Positions 63,445 to 64,000 of a stretch of DNA of 64,000 bases are shown here, piece by piece. The notes beneath the pieces are model-generated. The model did not search any database, was not told the origin of the DNA, and worked only from the letters and a program-made list of their open reading frames with translations. Each line of letters begins with the position of its first letter. The stretch's first letter is position 1. Position numbers and translations under genes: made by a program. The stretch spans positions 620,001 to 684,000 of the forward strand of contig NZ_CP045417.1 in the NCBI RefSeq assembly GCF_009363755.1, written 5' to 3'. The DNA is from Halomonas sp. THAF5a. GTDB taxonomy: Bacteria > Pseudomonadota > Gammaproteobacteria > Pseudomonadales > Halomonadaceae.

Positions 63445-63531
63445 TGGTGCCCAGAAGAGGACTTGAACCTCCACGTCCGTAAGGACACTAGCACCTGAAG
63501 CTAGCGCGTCTACCAATTCCGCCATCTGGGC
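63445..63531 (-). tRNA. tRNA-Leu (anticodon CAG), copy 1
   Basis: 87 nt with CCA. Acceptor GCCCAGA/TCTGGGC: the last pair differs from the other copies by a compensated G-C to A-T change. Confidence 0.96.
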
Positions 63532-63542
63532 AAGCGAGGCGT

Positions 63543-63570
63543 ATGGTACCGGATTCGTTCGGCGATGCAA
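63543..63570 (-). promoter_or_regulatory. Promoter of the tRNA-Leu cluster
   Basis: On the minus strand: TTGCAT (63570-63565), 16-bp spacer, TACCAT (63548-63543), then a GC-rich discriminator just before the first tRNA-Leu. Confidence 0.75.
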
Positions 63571-63767
63571 GCGCTCGGGGGAGGAAAAAGGCGGTTTTTT
63601 TGTTGTCGGCCGGGGTGTCGCGGCGTCGCCATGGTTGGGTGATGGGGGCGCCGGCGCTATACTGCGCGGATGACAAACGACTCGACACGCCAGATGCCAC
63701 GCGCCGGACGCCGTCCCCGCGCCCTTTCGAGCACGCTGCTCACGATGCCGCCAAGGATGCCCTCCGC

Positions 63768-64000
63768 ATGACCCACTGGACGCTCAGCGACGATCCGCAC
63801 GCCAACCGCGAAGCCCACAAGTACGACAAGCCTGCCCCCAGCCGAGAATACCTGCTGGCGCGCCTCGAGGAAGCCGGCAAGCCGATGACCCACGAGGCGA
63901 TGAGCCAGCAGCTGGGTCTCGAGGACGAGGATCTCCAGGAGGCGGTGCGGCGTCGCCTGGCGGCGATGGAGCGCGACGGCCAGGTGCTGCGCAACCGGCG
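63768..64000 (+). CDS. rnr: Ribonuclease R, N-terminal part (3' end outside window)
   Basis: The open frame runs off the right edge; 77 residues are visible. DPHANREAHKYDKPAPSREYLLARLEEAGKP matches the RNase R start, followed by an HTH-like domain ending RRRLAAMERDGQVLRNRR. The catalytic RNB domain is not in the window. RNase R degrades structured RNA. ATG 63768 has AAGGATG about 12 nt upstream. Confidence 0.92.
   Translation, partial: MTHWTLSDDPHANREAHKYDKPAPSREYLLARLEEAGKPMTHEAMSQQLGLEDEDLQEAVRRRLAAMERDGQVLRNR

Noticed and set aside
62884..63700. Minus-strand open frames with MAELVDALASGAS...VEVQVLSWAP peptides
   Set aside because: They are translations through the tRNA-Leu genes, not proteins.

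Overview
The window looks like chromosomal DNA of a halophilic or marine gammaproteobacterium, most like Halomonas and relatives. It is GC-rich and densely packed. Its gene order from nadA to purC (nadA, bepA, TusA-like, PerM-like, bcp, dapA, bamC, MBL hydrolase, purC) matches what I recall from Pseudomonas. A betaine-type binding protein, a cbb3 oxidase cluster with FNR, and a HiPIP also fit this group. No phage, transposase, integrase, CRISPR array or plasmid gene is visible, so most of the window is core genome. All family assignments come from reading the sequence, with no database search.

Layout. 1-529: 3' end of nadA. 677-3940: an accessory cassette (betaine-type periplasmic binding protein, M24-fold enzyme resembling the DMSP lyase DddP, divergent LysR regulator) sitting between nadA and bepA, which I recall as neighbours in Pseudomonas. 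4287-11457: bepA, TusA-like/PerM, bcp, then dapA-bamC-MBL-purC. 11525-14458: trmO, GNAT, nadC, ampD. 14807-19612: pyruvate dehydrogenase aceE-aceF. 19890-22154: adk, tsaB-rsmJ. 22192-27297: plsB, a ClsB-type cardiolipin synthase, a UPF0149 protein, SprT.

27460-40162 is an acetate-use block. It holds acs, a CrbR/ErdR-like response regulator, a CrbS-like symporter-domain hybrid kinase, a small membrane protein, a two-subunit sodium:solute symporter, and a divergent cNMP/CBS/DUF294 protein followed by a DnaQ-fold protein. A 14-bp motif shared by the acs leader and the symporter/DUF294 intergenic region is a candidate CrbR site.

40259-52272: ttcA, then leftward the cbb3 block ccoNOQP, ccoGHIS, a COG2836 membrane protein, a divergent HemN-like radical SAM protein and fnr. 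53307-53805: five tRNAs (Val-UAC, Asp, Asp, Val-CAC, Asp). Then fadH, the stress operon prkA-yeaH-spoVR, a Tat-exported HiPIP, a stand-alone AsnC/RAM domain, a NUC1-type endonuclease, three tRNA-Leu(CAG) genes on the minus strand, and the start of rnr.

The most interesting signals are: (1) the DddP-like cassette, whose enzyme keeps all six expected metal ligands but has Gly where DddP has its proposed catalytic Asp; (2) two intergenic elements of 7-bp AAG/CTT tandem repeats, in inverted arrangement, each filling the gap between convergent genes; (3) the putative CrbR motif; (4) DnaQ-like and HemN-like proteins lacking family-defining residues.
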